DNA of 38,370 nucleotides from CALLVY01 sp937899855 (GCA_039820405.1 JBCBQC010000061.1:1-38370), one strand, 5' to 3'; positions 6,916 through 15,714 are shown, counted from the stretch's first letter. Translations and numbers: made by a program. The notes: generated from the letters alone by a model not told the origin.

Positions 6916-8607
6916 CTAATCGCCAAGCTTTTCGTTTACGAGCTTTAAAATGAGCGCTTCCTGGGCGTTGGCCTCGACCAGGAGTTGTTCGCCTTCGGCC
7001 AGCACCTCCGCGACGTAATCGCGATCCGCCAGGCTTCCGGCGTTGATCTTGACGTTGAGAAAGGCACCGTGTACCGCCGCTCGGGCGCAGAGGGCCCCCA
7101 CTCCGGCATCACTCAGCGAATTGGGATTGCCCGTTTTGGCCATGCCGCGGATTACCGAAAAACTACTCGTCGCCAGTTTCATGACCCGCCGGGGCACTTC
7201 GATGGCCTCCCGCGTGGCGGCTTGGATGGCCGCCGTTCGGGCCTCCCGCTCGGCCTCCGTACTCTTGGGCAAGCGAAAGGCCGCCATGATGGCATTAAAG
7301 GCCTGGGTGTCGGCATCCACCAGTTGGAGCAGGGCATCTTTCTGCCGCTGTCCCCGTTTGGCCCAGTCCGAAAACTCCTCCCAGCGCTCGTCCCAATCGC
7401 GTTTGTGCGCCGACAGGTTGGCCACCATCGTGGCCAGCGAGATGCCCAGGGCCCCCACGTAAGCGGAGATGGACCCCCCGCCGGGTGCCGGACTTTCCGA
7501 GGCCGTTTCGTCGGCAAAAGCTCGCAGGTTCATGTCCAATAATGGTGCCGCATTGGACGCATCGAGCTGGTACTCGATGATCTTCTTTTGCGGATCAAAG
7601 GGCGCCAATTCGTCCAGCCCCAGGCTCTTTACCGCAATCTTGATCAGCTCCGATTCGGAGACCCCCACCGAGCGTCGTTGCTGTAGTAGGAAGTACCGCC
7701 CGGCGTCCAACATGACCCGTAGCGGAACCAAGCCGACCAGCTCGGACCCCGTCACCCGCAATCCGCGGCGGGTGGCGCTCTTGCGGCATTCCTCGAAAAC
7801 TTGGTGCAGCGGGCTGACCTCGATATTGGTCAGGTTCATCGAAATCTGGGCGATGCCGTATTCCTCGATGTACCACCCAATGCCCTTGACGAAGCGGCAA
7901 CTGCCTGGAATCCGTTCGGGGACGCCGTTTTCGTCGGTCAGGACCTTGCCCCGCAGGGGGTGGCCTTCGCGTTTGAGCCGTCCCTTTTCGCGGACGTCAA
8001 AAGCCACCGAATTGGCGCGACGGACGGAGGTGGTATTGAGGTTGACGTTGTAGGCGATCAAGAAATCGCGCGCGCCAATGGCCGTGGCACCGGCCTGGGG
8101 ATTGAAGCGGGCGGGGCCGTAGTCGGGTTTCCACTCGGGCTTTTGCAGCTTCTCGGGCAGGGCCTCGTACTCGCCGGCGCGGACCGTAGCCAGGTTGCGC
8201 CGTTCGGGACTGGTAGCCGCCGATTCGTACATGTACAGGGGAATGCCGAGGTCCTGCCCCGCCATTTTGCCCAACTGGTGGGCGTAATCGACCACCTCTT
8301 CCATGCTGATGTTGGCAATGGGGATCAGGGGGCAGACGTCGGTGGCCCCCATCCGGGGATGCTCGCCTTGGTGCTGGCTCATGTCGATGAGCTCGGCGGC
8401 TTTCTTGATGGCCAGGTAGGCGGCTTGGATGACGGGCTGGGGCTCCCCCACAAAGGTGACGACGGTGCGATTGGTGGCCCGACCGGGATCGACATCGAGC
8501 AGCTTGACGCCTTCGACGCTTTCGATTTCCCGGGTAATGCGTTGGATAATGCTTAGGTCGCGTCCCTCGCTAAAATTGGGAACGCATTCGATCAGTTGTT
8601 TGCTCAT
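6916..8607 (-). CDS. ftcD: Bifunctional glutamate formimidoyltransferase / formimidotetrahydrofolate cyclodeaminase
   Basis: A 563-residue fused enzyme. The N-terminal half transfers the formimino group of formiminoglutamate, from histidine breakdown, to tetrahydrofolate. The C-terminal half converts the product to methenyl-tetrahydrofolate and ammonia. The transferase begins LIECVPNFSEG and carries the catalytic histidine in GEHPRMGATDVCP (His83, matching His82 of the pig enzyme). The transferase C-subdomain runs to about 325. The cyclodeaminase starts near 355 with SESPAPGGGSISAYVGALG and continues as an all-helical domain to the end. Length matches the vertebrate fused form; many bacteria keep the two parts separate. 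No other hut genes are nearby. Confidence 0.95.
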   Translation of the reverse strand: MSKQLIECVPNFSEGRDLSIIQRITREIESVEGVKLLDVDPGRATNRTVVTFVGEPQPVIQAAYLAIKKAAELIDMSQHQGEHPRMGATDVCPLIPIANISMEEVVDYAHQLGKMAGQDLGIPLYMYESAATSPERRNLATVRAGEYEALPEKLQKPEWKPDYGPARFNPQAGATAIGARDFLIAYNVNLNTTSVRRANSVAFDVREKGRLKREGHPLRGKVLTDENGVPERIPGSCRFVKGIGWYIEEYGIAQISMNLTNIEVSPLHQVFEECRKSATRRGLRVTGSELVGLVPLRVMLDAGRYFLLQQRRSVGVSESELIKIAVKSLGLDELAPFDPQKKIIEYQLDASNAAPLLDMNLRAFADETASESPAPGGGSISAYVGALGISLATMVANLSAHKRDWDERWEEFSDWAKRGQRQKDALLQLVDADTQAFNAIMAAFRLPKSTEAEREARTAAIQAATREAIEVPRRVMKLATSSFSVIRGMAKTGNPNSLSDAGVGALCARAAVHGAFLNVKINAGSLADRDYVAEVLAEGEQLLVEANAQEALILKLVNEKLGD

Positions 8608-8656
8608 GAGCAGCTTAGGGTTTTAGGGCAGTGAAATTAGGAGTTTTCCCCTAATT

Positions 8657-8687
8657 TTTGTGGCTTGAGCAAATAACTTTATTTTCG
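8657..8687 (+). promoter_or_regulatory. Bacteroidota-type promoter upstream of the YwqK-repeat gene
   Basis: TTTG (8657-8660), a 19-base spacer, then TATTTTCG (8680-8687), a seven-of-eight match to TAnnTTTG. It lies about 46 bases before the ATG at 8734 and faces the right way to drive the 8734-11449 pair. It sits in the divergent region with ftcD. Assigned by consensus only. Confidence 0.55.
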
Positions 8688-8733
8688 GCAATACGTTAAA
8701 TAATTTTCAGAATCCACCAAGAATCCGATTGCT

Positions 8734-10035
8734 ATGCGTTTTTCCCCGGTGATGATCTTTCTCACGCTACTTTTCAACACTCCCCATACCCCACTGTCGG
8801 CACAGCACAAAAAGAAGATGCCCTTCTACGAACTGGATGTCATCCGGGGGCTTTTTTTCCAACCCAACACCATCGATCCCTATACGGGTACCGGGGTGGA
8901 GGAATTTGCCGACGGTCGCAAGAAAATGCAAGTGCCCATCAAGGATGGCAAGATCAACGGTACGGTCCGCGAGTGGTCGGTCAACGGGCAAAAGGTTTTT
9001 GAGGCGGAATACGAAATGGGCGTCCAGGTAGGGGTGGAAAAACAGTGGTTTGCCAGTGGTCAGCAATCCTTGGAGATTCCCTACACGGCTGGCCAGCCCG
9101 ACGGGATGTGTGTCGAGTGGTTTAAGCACGGTCGGAAAAAGTCCGAGGGCCTTTTTCGCGATGGTAAGGAGCAGGGAGAACACACCTGGTGGCACTTCAA
9201 TGGCCGAGTCGACCAGAAGCTGACCTACCGGGATGGCAAGGCGGAGGGGCTGGTGATCAACTGGTACGACAATGGCCAGCTCAAGATGGAGGCCAACTAC
9301 CAAGCGGGGCTCAAGCACGGCTTGCTCAAACGCTGGTACGCCAACGGGCAACTGCACTCGGAAGGGACCTACGCCATGGGCGAGGCCGATGGGGAGGAAA
9401 AGACCTGGTCGAAGGCGGGCTTGTTGGAAGGCAAAACGATTTACGAAAAGGGCCAGGTTGTCCGTGAATTCAACTACCGAAGCGGGAGCATTTTTATGGG
9501 CAATTCCTACCTGGTAGTAGTCAATGAAAAAGAGAGTTTTTTCAGCGTTGAGGTCAAGGGAGATCGGGTGTCGCCTCGGTGGACCAATGGGGTCAGCTCC
9601 TACACCGTCGACGGGGATCTGCTGCAAATTTTCAACTACCCCATTCAATCCGCCATCGAAAGCGCCAGTGCTGATCTGGACGAAGCGGAGTTGCTGCGGC
9701 TCTTTCAAGTTAGTGAACAAGAAGTGCTACGCGAAAAATACGGTCCCGAATTGACGGTCGAACACACCCTGCGTCAGACGCCCTCCGGTGAGCCCTATCT
9801 GGAGTGGAGCTTCCGGGTGCCGGCTTCCTACCCCCAGCGAGAGGGCGCTCAAAAGGTCGTCGCGGAACATTTTTTATCAATTATTTGCCACAAACAGGTC
9901 TTAAACCTCCGTTCTATCGTTATACAGGAGGAAGACCCCAGCCGCATTCGGCAATTGCTCGAACGCACGGCAGCGACCTTACAAATCAAAAAAGACAGGA
10001 TTGATCTCAATACCGTATTGACCAATGATGAATAA
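8734..10035 (+). CDS. Exported YwqK-family (MORN-like) repeat protein
   Basis: A 433-residue protein with an N-terminal signal peptide (hydrophobic 5-22, ending LSAQ). Residues about 45-245 hold consecutive copies of a roughly 23-residue repeat of the form W-x-x-N-G-Q-x-x-x-E-x-x-Y-x-x-G-x-x-x-G. Examples are YDNGQLKMEANYQAG and YANGQLHSEGTYAMG. This is the repeat annotated as 'YwqK antitoxin' and related to MORN repeats. No toxin is nearby, and in Bacteroidota these repeats usually occur in cell-surface proteins, so I would not call it an antitoxin. The last 190 residues form a separate domain with no motif I recognise. Its stop codon overlaps the start of the next gene by 11 bases, so the two are probably translationally coupled. 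Confidence 0.85.
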   Translation: MRFSPVMIFLTLLFNTPHTPLSAQHKKKMPFYELDVIRGLFFQPNTIDPYTGTGVEEFADGRKKMQVPIKDGKINGTVREWSVNGQKVFEAEYEMGVQVGVEKQWFASGQQSLEIPYTAGQPDGMCVEWFKHGRKKSEGLFRDGKEQGEHTWWHFNGRVDQKLTYRDGKAEGLVINWYDNGQLKMEANYQAGLKHGLLKRWYANGQLHSEGTYAMGEADGEEKTWSKAGLLEGKTIYEKGQVVREFNYRSGSIFMGNSYLVVVNEKESFFSVEVKGDRVSPRWTNGVSSYTVDGDLLQIFNYPIQSAIESASADLDEAELLRLFQVSEQEVLREKYGPELTVEHTLRQTPSGEPYLEWSFRVPASYPQREGAQKVVAEHFLSIICHKQVLNLRSIVIQEEDPSRIRQLLERTAATLQIKKDRIDLNTVLTNDE

Positions 10036-11449
10036 ATTTTTACTCGGCTGTATCTTCTTAATCTTGGGAAGCGGTGAACTGATGGCCCAAAAGGTAAGCG
10101 TCTCCGACGATGTTTCCCTCCGCAACGACGATGGCTACGCCATTATCGGTCGCATGAAAAACCGCATCCTCCTCTTTCGCTTCCGTGGCAACGAGTACCT
10201 GGTACAAGCCTTTGACCACAAGCTGCGTACCTCCTGGTCCAAAGAGATCCAGCTGGAACGCAAAAATCCCAAGGTGATCGAAATCATTCCCGATCGCGAC
10301 GACTTTACCGTCATCTACCAACATCGTAAAAAGAGCCACCTCGTGATCCGCGCCAACAAATACGACGCGGCTGCCAACCTGGTTGACTCTACCGAAATTG
10401 TCGACCTCGGAGCGAGTTGGTACGTTCCGCCCTACAGCGCGGTCCTCTCCGAGGATCGCCAGAAAATGGTGCTCTACGCCATCGAAAAGCAAACCGAAAT
10501 CATCGCCTACTCCTTTGACCTCCAAAATATGCAGCTCCTGTGGAGCAATCGCTTCAAGCCCGCCAACCTCAACGAGCCCCACGATCACGAACAGATCATC
10601 GTGGACAACCAGGGCAATTTTTACTTCGTCATGGAAAAGGAAAATCGCCGGAGCCGTCAGGAGGAACACCGCTACGAAGTCTACCGCTGCAACCAAGACA
10701 TCCAAACGATCACCGTCCCCGCTCCCGAATACCAGACCTACGACATTTCCTTCGCCTTTGACAACCTCAACCAGAGCATCGTGGCGGCGGGCCTGTATTC
10801 CGAAAAAAACCGGGGTCGGGCCAATGGCTATTTCTTCCTCCGGGTCGAATTGCAAGCGGACAACAAGTACCTGCTGCGCTACGAGGAATTCCCGGAGGCA
10901 TTCCTGTCCAGCATCTCCGGTCGGGGGGTGGATGAGGAAAAGGGCCTGTCTGAATGCAATATCCAGCAGGTCGTATTGCGACGCGACGGTGGCATCCTCT
11001 TCGTCGCCGAGCGCAACCACCGCCTGGAGCGCCGCAGCACGGGAGTAGATCGCGGCTACGTAGGGCGAGATGGGGGCCGTTACATTATCGACTACTACCA
11101 CGACGATTTGTTTGCCTATTCCATCCACCCCGACGGCACCACCCACTGGAAAACCGTCATGCACAAAAAGCAGTATTCCCAGGACGACAATGCGGCTTTT
11201 TCCTCCTTTTTTCTTCTCAAAACCCCCACTGCGCTGCGTCTGATTTTCAACGACGAGATCCGCAACGAAAATACGGTCAGCGAGTACGTCATCCGCGGGG
11301 ATGGCAATTTTGACCGCAATTCGGTGATGAGTACCGAGTCCCAAAATATCCGTCTCCGCTTCCGCGATGCGCTGCAGGTTGGTGCCAATGCCTTGATTAT
11401 TCCCAGCGAGCGCCGCAACCGACTTCGGCTGGTGCTTTTGGAGTACTGA
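10025..11449 (+). CDS. Exported hypothetical protein, beta-propeller-like
   Basis: A 474-residue protein with a signal peptide (residues 1-21, ending LMAQ). The body consists of repeated strand blocks with the rhythm of a beta-propeller, for example YLVQAFDHKLRTSWSKEI, IIAYSFDLQNMQLLWSNRF and LFAYSIHPDGTTHWKTVM, each a strand pair ending in W-x-x-x-hydrophobic, as in PQQ/WD-like blades. I do not recognise a named family. Start choice: ATG ATG at 10025/10028 overlaps the end of the YwqK-repeat gene, so coupling to it is likely and the two may act together at the cell surface. The following cyclase gene has its own 84-base gap. Confidence 0.72.
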   Translation: MMNKFLLGCIFLILGSGELMAQKVSVSDDVSLRNDDGYAIIGRMKNRILLFRFRGNEYLVQAFDHKLRTSWSKEIQLERKNPKVIEIIPDRDDFTVIYQHRKKSHLVIRANKYDAAANLVDSTEIVDLGASWYVPPYSAVLSEDRQKMVLYAIEKQTEIIAYSFDLQNMQLLWSNRFKPANLNEPHDHEQIIVDNQGNFYFVMEKENRRSRQEEHRYEVYRCNQDIQTITVPAPEYQTYDISFAFDNLNQSIVAAGLYSEKNRGRANGYFFLRVELQADNKYLLRYEEFPEAFLSSISGRGVDEEKGLSECNIQQVVLRRDGGILFVAERNHRLERRSTGVDRGYVGRDGGRYIIDYYHDDLFAYSIHPDGTTHWKTVMHKKQYSQDDNAAFSSFFLLKTPTALRLIFNDEIRNENTVSEYVIRGDGNFDRNSVMSTESQNIRLRFRDALQVGANALIIPSERRNRLRLVLLEY

Positions 11450-11533
11450 GGAATAAATGACCCATTATTTTTTATCGTAATTTGTTGGGCATTTTTGTAT
11501 TTTGCTGGCCAATTTCCAAATGCCATCCATCCA

Positions 11534-13156
11534 ATGAAATTACGTTTGACGTTGCTTGGTATTCTGTTGGTGCCTTTTGCCCTGTGCGCCCAACTCTCCG
11601 AAAAAGATTTGCTTGAACAATTGCGGCAGGCCGAAGACGGGACCCGTCGGATGGTGGTGTACTTTGAGCTGGGTAAGCTCAAGCTCGCCCAGGAGCCCCG
11701 CGGTAAAAAGGTGCTCGAATACGGCCGCAAGGCCTACGACTTGGCCATCGAAAAGGGCAATCACGGCATGGCGGCCCAGTCGGCCCTCTTGTTGGCCCGG
11801 GCTTACGAAAGACAGCGCAAGAACCGCAACGTGGAAATCTGGTCCAAATCGGCCCAAAACTACGCGATGAAGATCGATGACTCGGACCTCATCATCCGGA
11901 GTGTGGTATTGCGGAGTAAGATAGCTACCAAGGATCGCAATTACCGCCGTGCCTACGATATCAATCAGGAGGCCTTTAATTATTTTAGCCAGAAGGGAAA
12001 GAGCATCAGCGATCTGGAGCAGCGCTACGAGGCGCAGAAGATCGAGCTGGAACGGGACAAGGAGGCCCTGGAGGAGGAAGAGCGCCGGCTGCGGCGAACG
12101 GTCAACGACTTGCAGCGGCAGCGGGATCAATTGAGTACGGACAAACAGCGGCTCTCGGTGGAGCAGGAGGAGCTGATTCGGGAAAAGGAGATCGTGGAGG
12201 AGCAGATTTCGGAGCAGGAGGAAGCCTTGGTAAACATCGCCGAGGAAAAGGAGGAAGCCGAGGCGCGGGCGCAGCGCAAAGAACGAGAGGTGAAGGAGCT
12301 GACCCGAGAAAAACTCGAACAAGACTATCTGCTCAAGGAACAAGAGCTCGACCTGGCCAAGGCCGATTTGGTTCAGACCCGAAGCCGCAACTTGATCCTC
12401 ATTTTACTCATCGTTTCGGTATTTATCGTGGCCCTGGCCCTTTTGTGGTACAGCCGGTTTCGGGCCAGTCGCCGGGCGCGCCAAACCCTGGAGGAGAAGA
12501 ACAAGGTCATTGAGGAGGAGCAGCGCCGTTCGGATGAGTTGCTGCTCAATATCCTGCCCGCCCAGATTGCCGACGAGTTGAAGAATACGGGCAAGGCCAA
12601 GGCGCAGAAGATCGAGGGGGTCACGGTGTTGTTTACGGACTTTAAGAACTTTACGCAGATCGCCGATAAAATGACACCGGAGCAGCTGGTTCGTGAACTA
12701 GATCACTGCTTCAAGGGTTTCGATTATATCATCTCGCAATACGACGATATTGAAAAGATTAAGACGATTGGGGACGCTTACATGTGCGCCAGCGGCTTGA
12801 AGGGGACGAAGGGCTTGCCGCGCAATATCGTTCGGGCTGCACTGGAAATGCAGGAATTTTTAGAAGATTACAAGCAGGAGCGCTTTCGACTGGGGCTGCC
12901 CTTTTTCGAAGCGCGGATTGGTTTGCACACCGGTCCCGTGGTGGCGGGGGTGGTAGGGGTCAACAAATTTGCCTACGACATCTGGGGCAACACGGTCAAC
13001 GTGGCGGCGCGGATGGAGGCCAATTGCGATCCCGGCAAAGTCAATATTTCCGAAGCCACCCACGATCGCATCCACCAGCACTTCAATTGCAGCCCGCGCG
13101 GTCGGATTGAAGCCAAAAATGTCGGTGCGATCGAGATGTATTACGTCAACCAATAG
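11534..13156 (+). CDS. Membrane class III adenylate cyclase with extracytoplasmic sensor region
   Basis: A 540-residue class III nucleotide cyclase. ATG 11534 gives a clean signal sequence (MKLRLTLLGILLVPFALCAQ); upstream codons to 11495 add nothing plausible. Order: helical TPR-like region (about 25-155), long charged coiled coil (about 160-280), transmembrane helix (about 286-308), short coiled coil (about 315-345), catalytic domain (about 360-540). Metal aspartates are in VLFTDFKNF and KTIGDAYM. The purine-selecting positions are Lys (KTIGD) and Asp (YDIWGN), the ATP-type pair, and the transition-state Asn and Arg are in VNVAARM. All catalytic residues are present, so it should make cAMP. 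The cyclase would be cytoplasmic and the TPR part periplasmic. The ligand is unknown. Confidence 0.9.
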   Translation: MKLRLTLLGILLVPFALCAQLSEKDLLEQLRQAEDGTRRMVVYFELGKLKLAQEPRGKKVLEYGRKAYDLAIEKGNHGMAAQSALLLARAYERQRKNRNVEIWSKSAQNYAMKIDDSDLIIRSVVLRSKIATKDRNYRRAYDINQEAFNYFSQKGKSISDLEQRYEAQKIELERDKEALEEEERRLRRTVNDLQRQRDQLSTDKQRLSVEQEELIREKEIVEEQISEQEEALVNIAEEKEEAEARAQRKEREVKELTREKLEQDYLLKEQELDLAKADLVQTRSRNLILILLIVSVFIVALALLWYSRFRASRRARQTLEEKNKVIEEEQRRSDELLLNILPAQIADELKNTGKAKAQKIEGVTVLFTDFKNFTQIADKMTPEQLVRELDHCFKGFDYIISQYDDIEKIKTIGDAYMCASGLKGTKGLPRNIVRAALEMQEFLEDYKQERFRLGLPFFEARIGLHTGPVVAGVVGVNKFAYDIWGNTVNVAARMEANCDPGKVNISEATHDRIHQHFNCSPRGRIEAKNVGAIEMYYVNQ

Positions 13157-13200
13157 CCAAGCAATGGCGCACCAATAGCGCATCAATAGCACCGTTTACT
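13157..13200 (+). repeat. Short imperfect CAATAGC repeats between cyclase and uvrB
   Basis: The 44-base spacer and the last codons of the cyclase contain CCAATAGCC, AGCAATGGCG, CCAATAGCG and TCAATAGCA, roughly 12 bases apart. They are imperfect tandem units of about 12 bp. No function is evident; replication slippage is the simplest origin. Confidence 0.4.
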
Positions 13201-15225
13201 ATGAGTTTTAAAATCGAGTCTCCCTTTGTACCCACGGGTGATCAACCCCAAGCCATCCGTCAGTTGGTGGACGGGATCTACGAAGGTGAAAAATTTCAGT
13301 GCCTCCTGGGAGTTACGGGTTCGGGAAAAACCTTTACCATGGCCAACGTCATCTCCAAGATCAATCGGCCCACGTTGGTACTGACCCACAACAAAACCCT
13401 GACCGCCCAATTGTACGGCGAGTTCCGAGAGTTTTTTCCCGACAACGCCGTTGAATATTTCGTTTCCTACTACGACTATTACCAACCCGAGGCCTTTATC
13501 GTTTCCTCCGATACCTACATCGAGAAGGACCTGCAGATCAACGAAGAGGTAGACAAACTTCGGCTACGGGCCACCTCTTCGCTGCTGTCGGGCCGCCGTG
13601 ATGTGCTCATCGTTGCTTCGGTGTCCTGTATTTACGGTATGGGCAATCCCGAAGATTACGCCACCGGCATCATTCGCCTCGAACGGGGCCAAACCCTCAG
13701 CCAGCGCACCCTGCTGTACCAACTCAACGACAGCCTGTACTCCCGGACCGAGGTGGAGTTTAGCCGCGCCACCTTCCGCGTTCGCGGCGAAGCCGTCAGC
13801 ATCAACCTGCCCTACGTCGACTACGGACTGCGCATCATCTTCGATGGGGACGAGATCGAAACCATCGACCGGATCGAGGTGGAGAGTGGCAAACGCATCG
13901 AGTCGTTGACGGAGGCGGCCATTTTCCCCGCCAACCTCTACATAGCTCCCAAGGATCGCATCAACGACATCATCCGCGAAATTCAGGACGAAGCCTACGC
14001 GCAGGAAAAATACTTCGAGAGCGAGGGCCGAATTCTGGAAGCCAAACGCATCAAGGAACGGACGACTTTTGACCTGGAGATGATCAAGGAATTGGGCTAT
14101 TGCAATGGGATCGAAAACTACTCCCGCTTTTTTGATGGCCGCGAGCCAGGGACCCGTCCCTTCTGCTTGCTCGATTACTTCCCCGATGACTACCTCATCA
14201 TCATCGACGAGAGTCACGTCACCATTCCCCAGTTGCGCGGTATGTGGGGGGGCGACCGCGCCCGCAAGCTCAATTTGGTCAATTACGGCTTCCGACTCCC
14301 TTCGGCCATGGACAATCGCCCCCTGAATTTTGGAGAATTCGAAGGCATGGTCAACCAAATCGTTTTCGTCAGCGCCACCCCCGCGGATTACGAATTGGAA
14401 CAGACCGGCGGGCTGATCGTCGAACAAGTGATTCGCCCCACCGGGCTCCTCGATCCTCCCATCGAAGTCCGCCCCAGCCTCAACCAAATCGACGACCTGC
14501 TGGACGAGGTCAGTACCCGGATTGAGCGGGGGGAGCGCGTACTGGTGACTACTCTGACCAAGCGGATGGCGGAGGAGCTGAGTAAGTACATGCTCAAATT
14601 GGACGTCAAGTGCCGGTACATTCACTCCGAAGTGGATACGATGGAGCGGGTGGAGATTTTGCGGGATTTGCGTCTGGGCAAATTTGACGTGCTGGTGGGC
14701 GTCAACCTGTTGCGGGAGGGGCTGGATTTGCCCGAGGTCTCCCTGGTGGCCATTCTGGATGCGGACAAGGAAGGCTTCCTCCGTAATGCGCGCTCCCTGA
14801 CCCAGACCGCCGGACGTGCCGCCCGGAATGCCAATGGTTTGGTCATCTTTTACGCCGATAAAGTAACGGATTCGATGCGGCGGACGATCGACGAAACCAA
14901 TCGTCGGCGGAGCATCCAGATCGCTTACAACGAAGAGCACGACATCGTACCACGGACGGTATCTAAGAGCAAGGAGGAGATCCTCAGTCAAAGCTCCATT
15001 CTCGATATTCGTGGGAAGAAGAGCAAGGCCTACATCGAGCCCGAGGCATCGAGCGTAGCCGCCGATCCGGTACTCAATTACATGAATCGCGACCAGTTGG
15101 AAAACCTAATTACCGCCACGGAAAACAAAATGAAGAAGGCCGCGAAGGACCTCGATTTTATCACTGCCGCTCAGTACCGCGACGAATTGTTTGCCCTGCG
15201 CAAGCGCTTGAAGGAGCGTGGTTGA
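13201..15225 (+). CDS. uvrB: Excinuclease ABC subunit B
   Basis: A 674-residue UvrB, the damage-verifying helicase-like subunit of nucleotide excision repair, which receives DNA from UvrA and recruits UvrC. Seen: Walker A GVTGSGKT (residues 37-44), the beta-hairpin region with YFVSYYDYYQPEAF (about 88-101) and SSDTYIEKD, Walker B IIIDESH (about 337-343), helicase motifs V and VI (VGVNLLREGLDLPEVSLV, then QTAGRAARN), and a C-terminal UVR motif (about 635-670) that contacts UvrC. Length is normal. It follows the cyclase after 44 bases that contain short CAATAGC-type repeats. No LexA-like box is obvious. Repeat copy A begins directly after its stop codon. Confidence 0.97.
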   Translation: MSFKIESPFVPTGDQPQAIRQLVDGIYEGEKFQCLLGVTGSGKTFTMANVISKINRPTLVLTHNKTLTAQLYGEFREFFPDNAVEYFVSYYDYYQPEAFIVSSDTYIEKDLQINEEVDKLRLRATSSLLSGRRDVLIVASVSCIYGMGNPEDYATGIIRLERGQTLSQRTLLYQLNDSLYSRTEVEFSRATFRVRGEAVSINLPYVDYGLRIIFDGDEIETIDRIEVESGKRIESLTEAAIFPANLYIAPKDRINDIIREIQDEAYAQEKYFESEGRILEAKRIKERTTFDLEMIKELGYCNGIENYSRFFDGREPGTRPFCLLDYFPDDYLIIIDESHVTIPQLRGMWGGDRARKLNLVNYGFRLPSAMDNRPLNFGEFEGMVNQIVFVSATPADYELEQTGGLIVEQVIRPTGLLDPPIEVRPSLNQIDDLLDEVSTRIERGERVLVTTLTKRMAEELSKYMLKLDVKCRYIHSEVDTMERVEILRDLRLGKFDVLVGVNLLREGLDLPEVSLVAILDADKEGFLRNARSLTQTAGRAARNANGLVIFYADKVTDSMRRTIDETNRRRSIQIAYNEEHDIVPRTVSKSKEEILSQSSILDIRGKKSKAYIEPEASSVAADPVLNYMNRDQLENLITATENKMKKAAKDLDFITAAQYRDELFALRKRLKERG

Positions 15226-15505
15226 TGATTTTTTTATCGGGAGAGGCCACTTTTTTGAAAATTTTTTCTCGCTGATTATCAAGGACTTACCCTGCTTTTT
15301 TCTGCATTACCCAAAAATAATTTATGGAATTTATGCCTTCGGAGCGTCTATATAGGGAGTTTTTCCACGGCTAGCGACAGAAAAGCTCGGTATATTTTCT
15401 GACCGCTAGAGTAGTGACTCTAGGTTGGGTGACGGAGCTGTGCGTGGTACGGTAGCCGTCGAGGAGGCCGGCAGCGGGTCGTGCCTTGAGGGTGGGTCCC
15501 ACCCC
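15226..15505 (+). repeat. Structured dispersed repeat, copy A
   Basis: About 280 bp that recur in reverse orientation at 27181-27483. The first half is AT-rich, with CTTTTTTGAAAATTTTTTCTC (15250-15270) as a landmark; the second half is GC-rich. Foldable parts of the second half are: stem 15371-15376/15404-15409 enclosing stem 15378-15384/15395-15401 around loop GCTCGGTATA; hairpin 15406-15412/15417-15423, which competes with the preceding outer stem; hairpin 15431-15460; and palindrome 15490-15504. Differences from copy B mostly keep the pairs. It contains no gene and starts immediately after uvrB. It could be a non-coding RNA, a non-autonomous mobile element, or a uvrB 3' UTR element. It has no obvious terminal inverted repeats like those of a MITE. 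Confidence 0.8.
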
Positions 15506-15714
15506 AGCCCCAAAATACATGTTCCCCCCAAAATCTTACCTCTTTGGCCCATCTTCTCAGCGCCCTGTATAACACTTAGCGTTCCGACTCGCTTCAGCGC
15601 CTTCGTTCTGCCATTGGCTCCTGCCATTGGCATTGTACTGATCCACACCGTATATCTCCCGACAAAGCGGGCCGTCGAGACCCTAAGGTCTCGACGGCCT
15701 ACGAATCACCTATT
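15506..15714. other. Intergenic segment between repeat A and the oxoamine synthase
   Basis: About 210 bases with no supported gene. Apart from the hairpin at 15670-15699 I see no motif. The uvrB side and the minus-strand oxoamine synthase gene converge here. Confidence 0.5.
15670..15699. terminator. Perfect 13-bp hairpin, probable terminator
   Basis: GGCCGTCGAGACC (15670-15682) pairs perfectly with 15687-15699 around a 4-base loop, CTAA. It lies just beyond the stop codon of the minus-strand oxoamine synthase and between convergent units, a typical terminator position. No strong T-run follows on either strand, so it may instead stabilise a 3' end. Confidence 0.5.

Noticed and set aside
8767..9720. 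A 317-codon minus-strand frame opposite the YwqK-repeat gene
   Set aside because: Its apparent repeats are only the complement of the real repeats on the other strand.
8734..10035. Toxin-antitoxin system, from the YwqK 'antitoxin' family name
   Set aside because: No toxin-like gene is adjacent, the protein has a signal peptide, and the repeats are general surface-protein repeats.
10058..11344. A 428-codon minus-strand frame opposite the propeller-like gene
   Set aside because: It lies wholly within a gene with a signal peptide on the other strand, and its valine/aspartate-rich product matches a reversed-codon shadow.
13564..14991. A 475-codon minus-strand frame opposite uvrB
   Set aside because: It is a mirror of the codon structure of uvrB, with no recognisable domain.
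15226..15505. CRISPR array or transposase-bearing insertion sequence at the repeats
   Set aside because: Two full copies 12 kb apart and one half copy, with no spacers, no cas genes, no transposase frame and no clear terminal inverted repeats.
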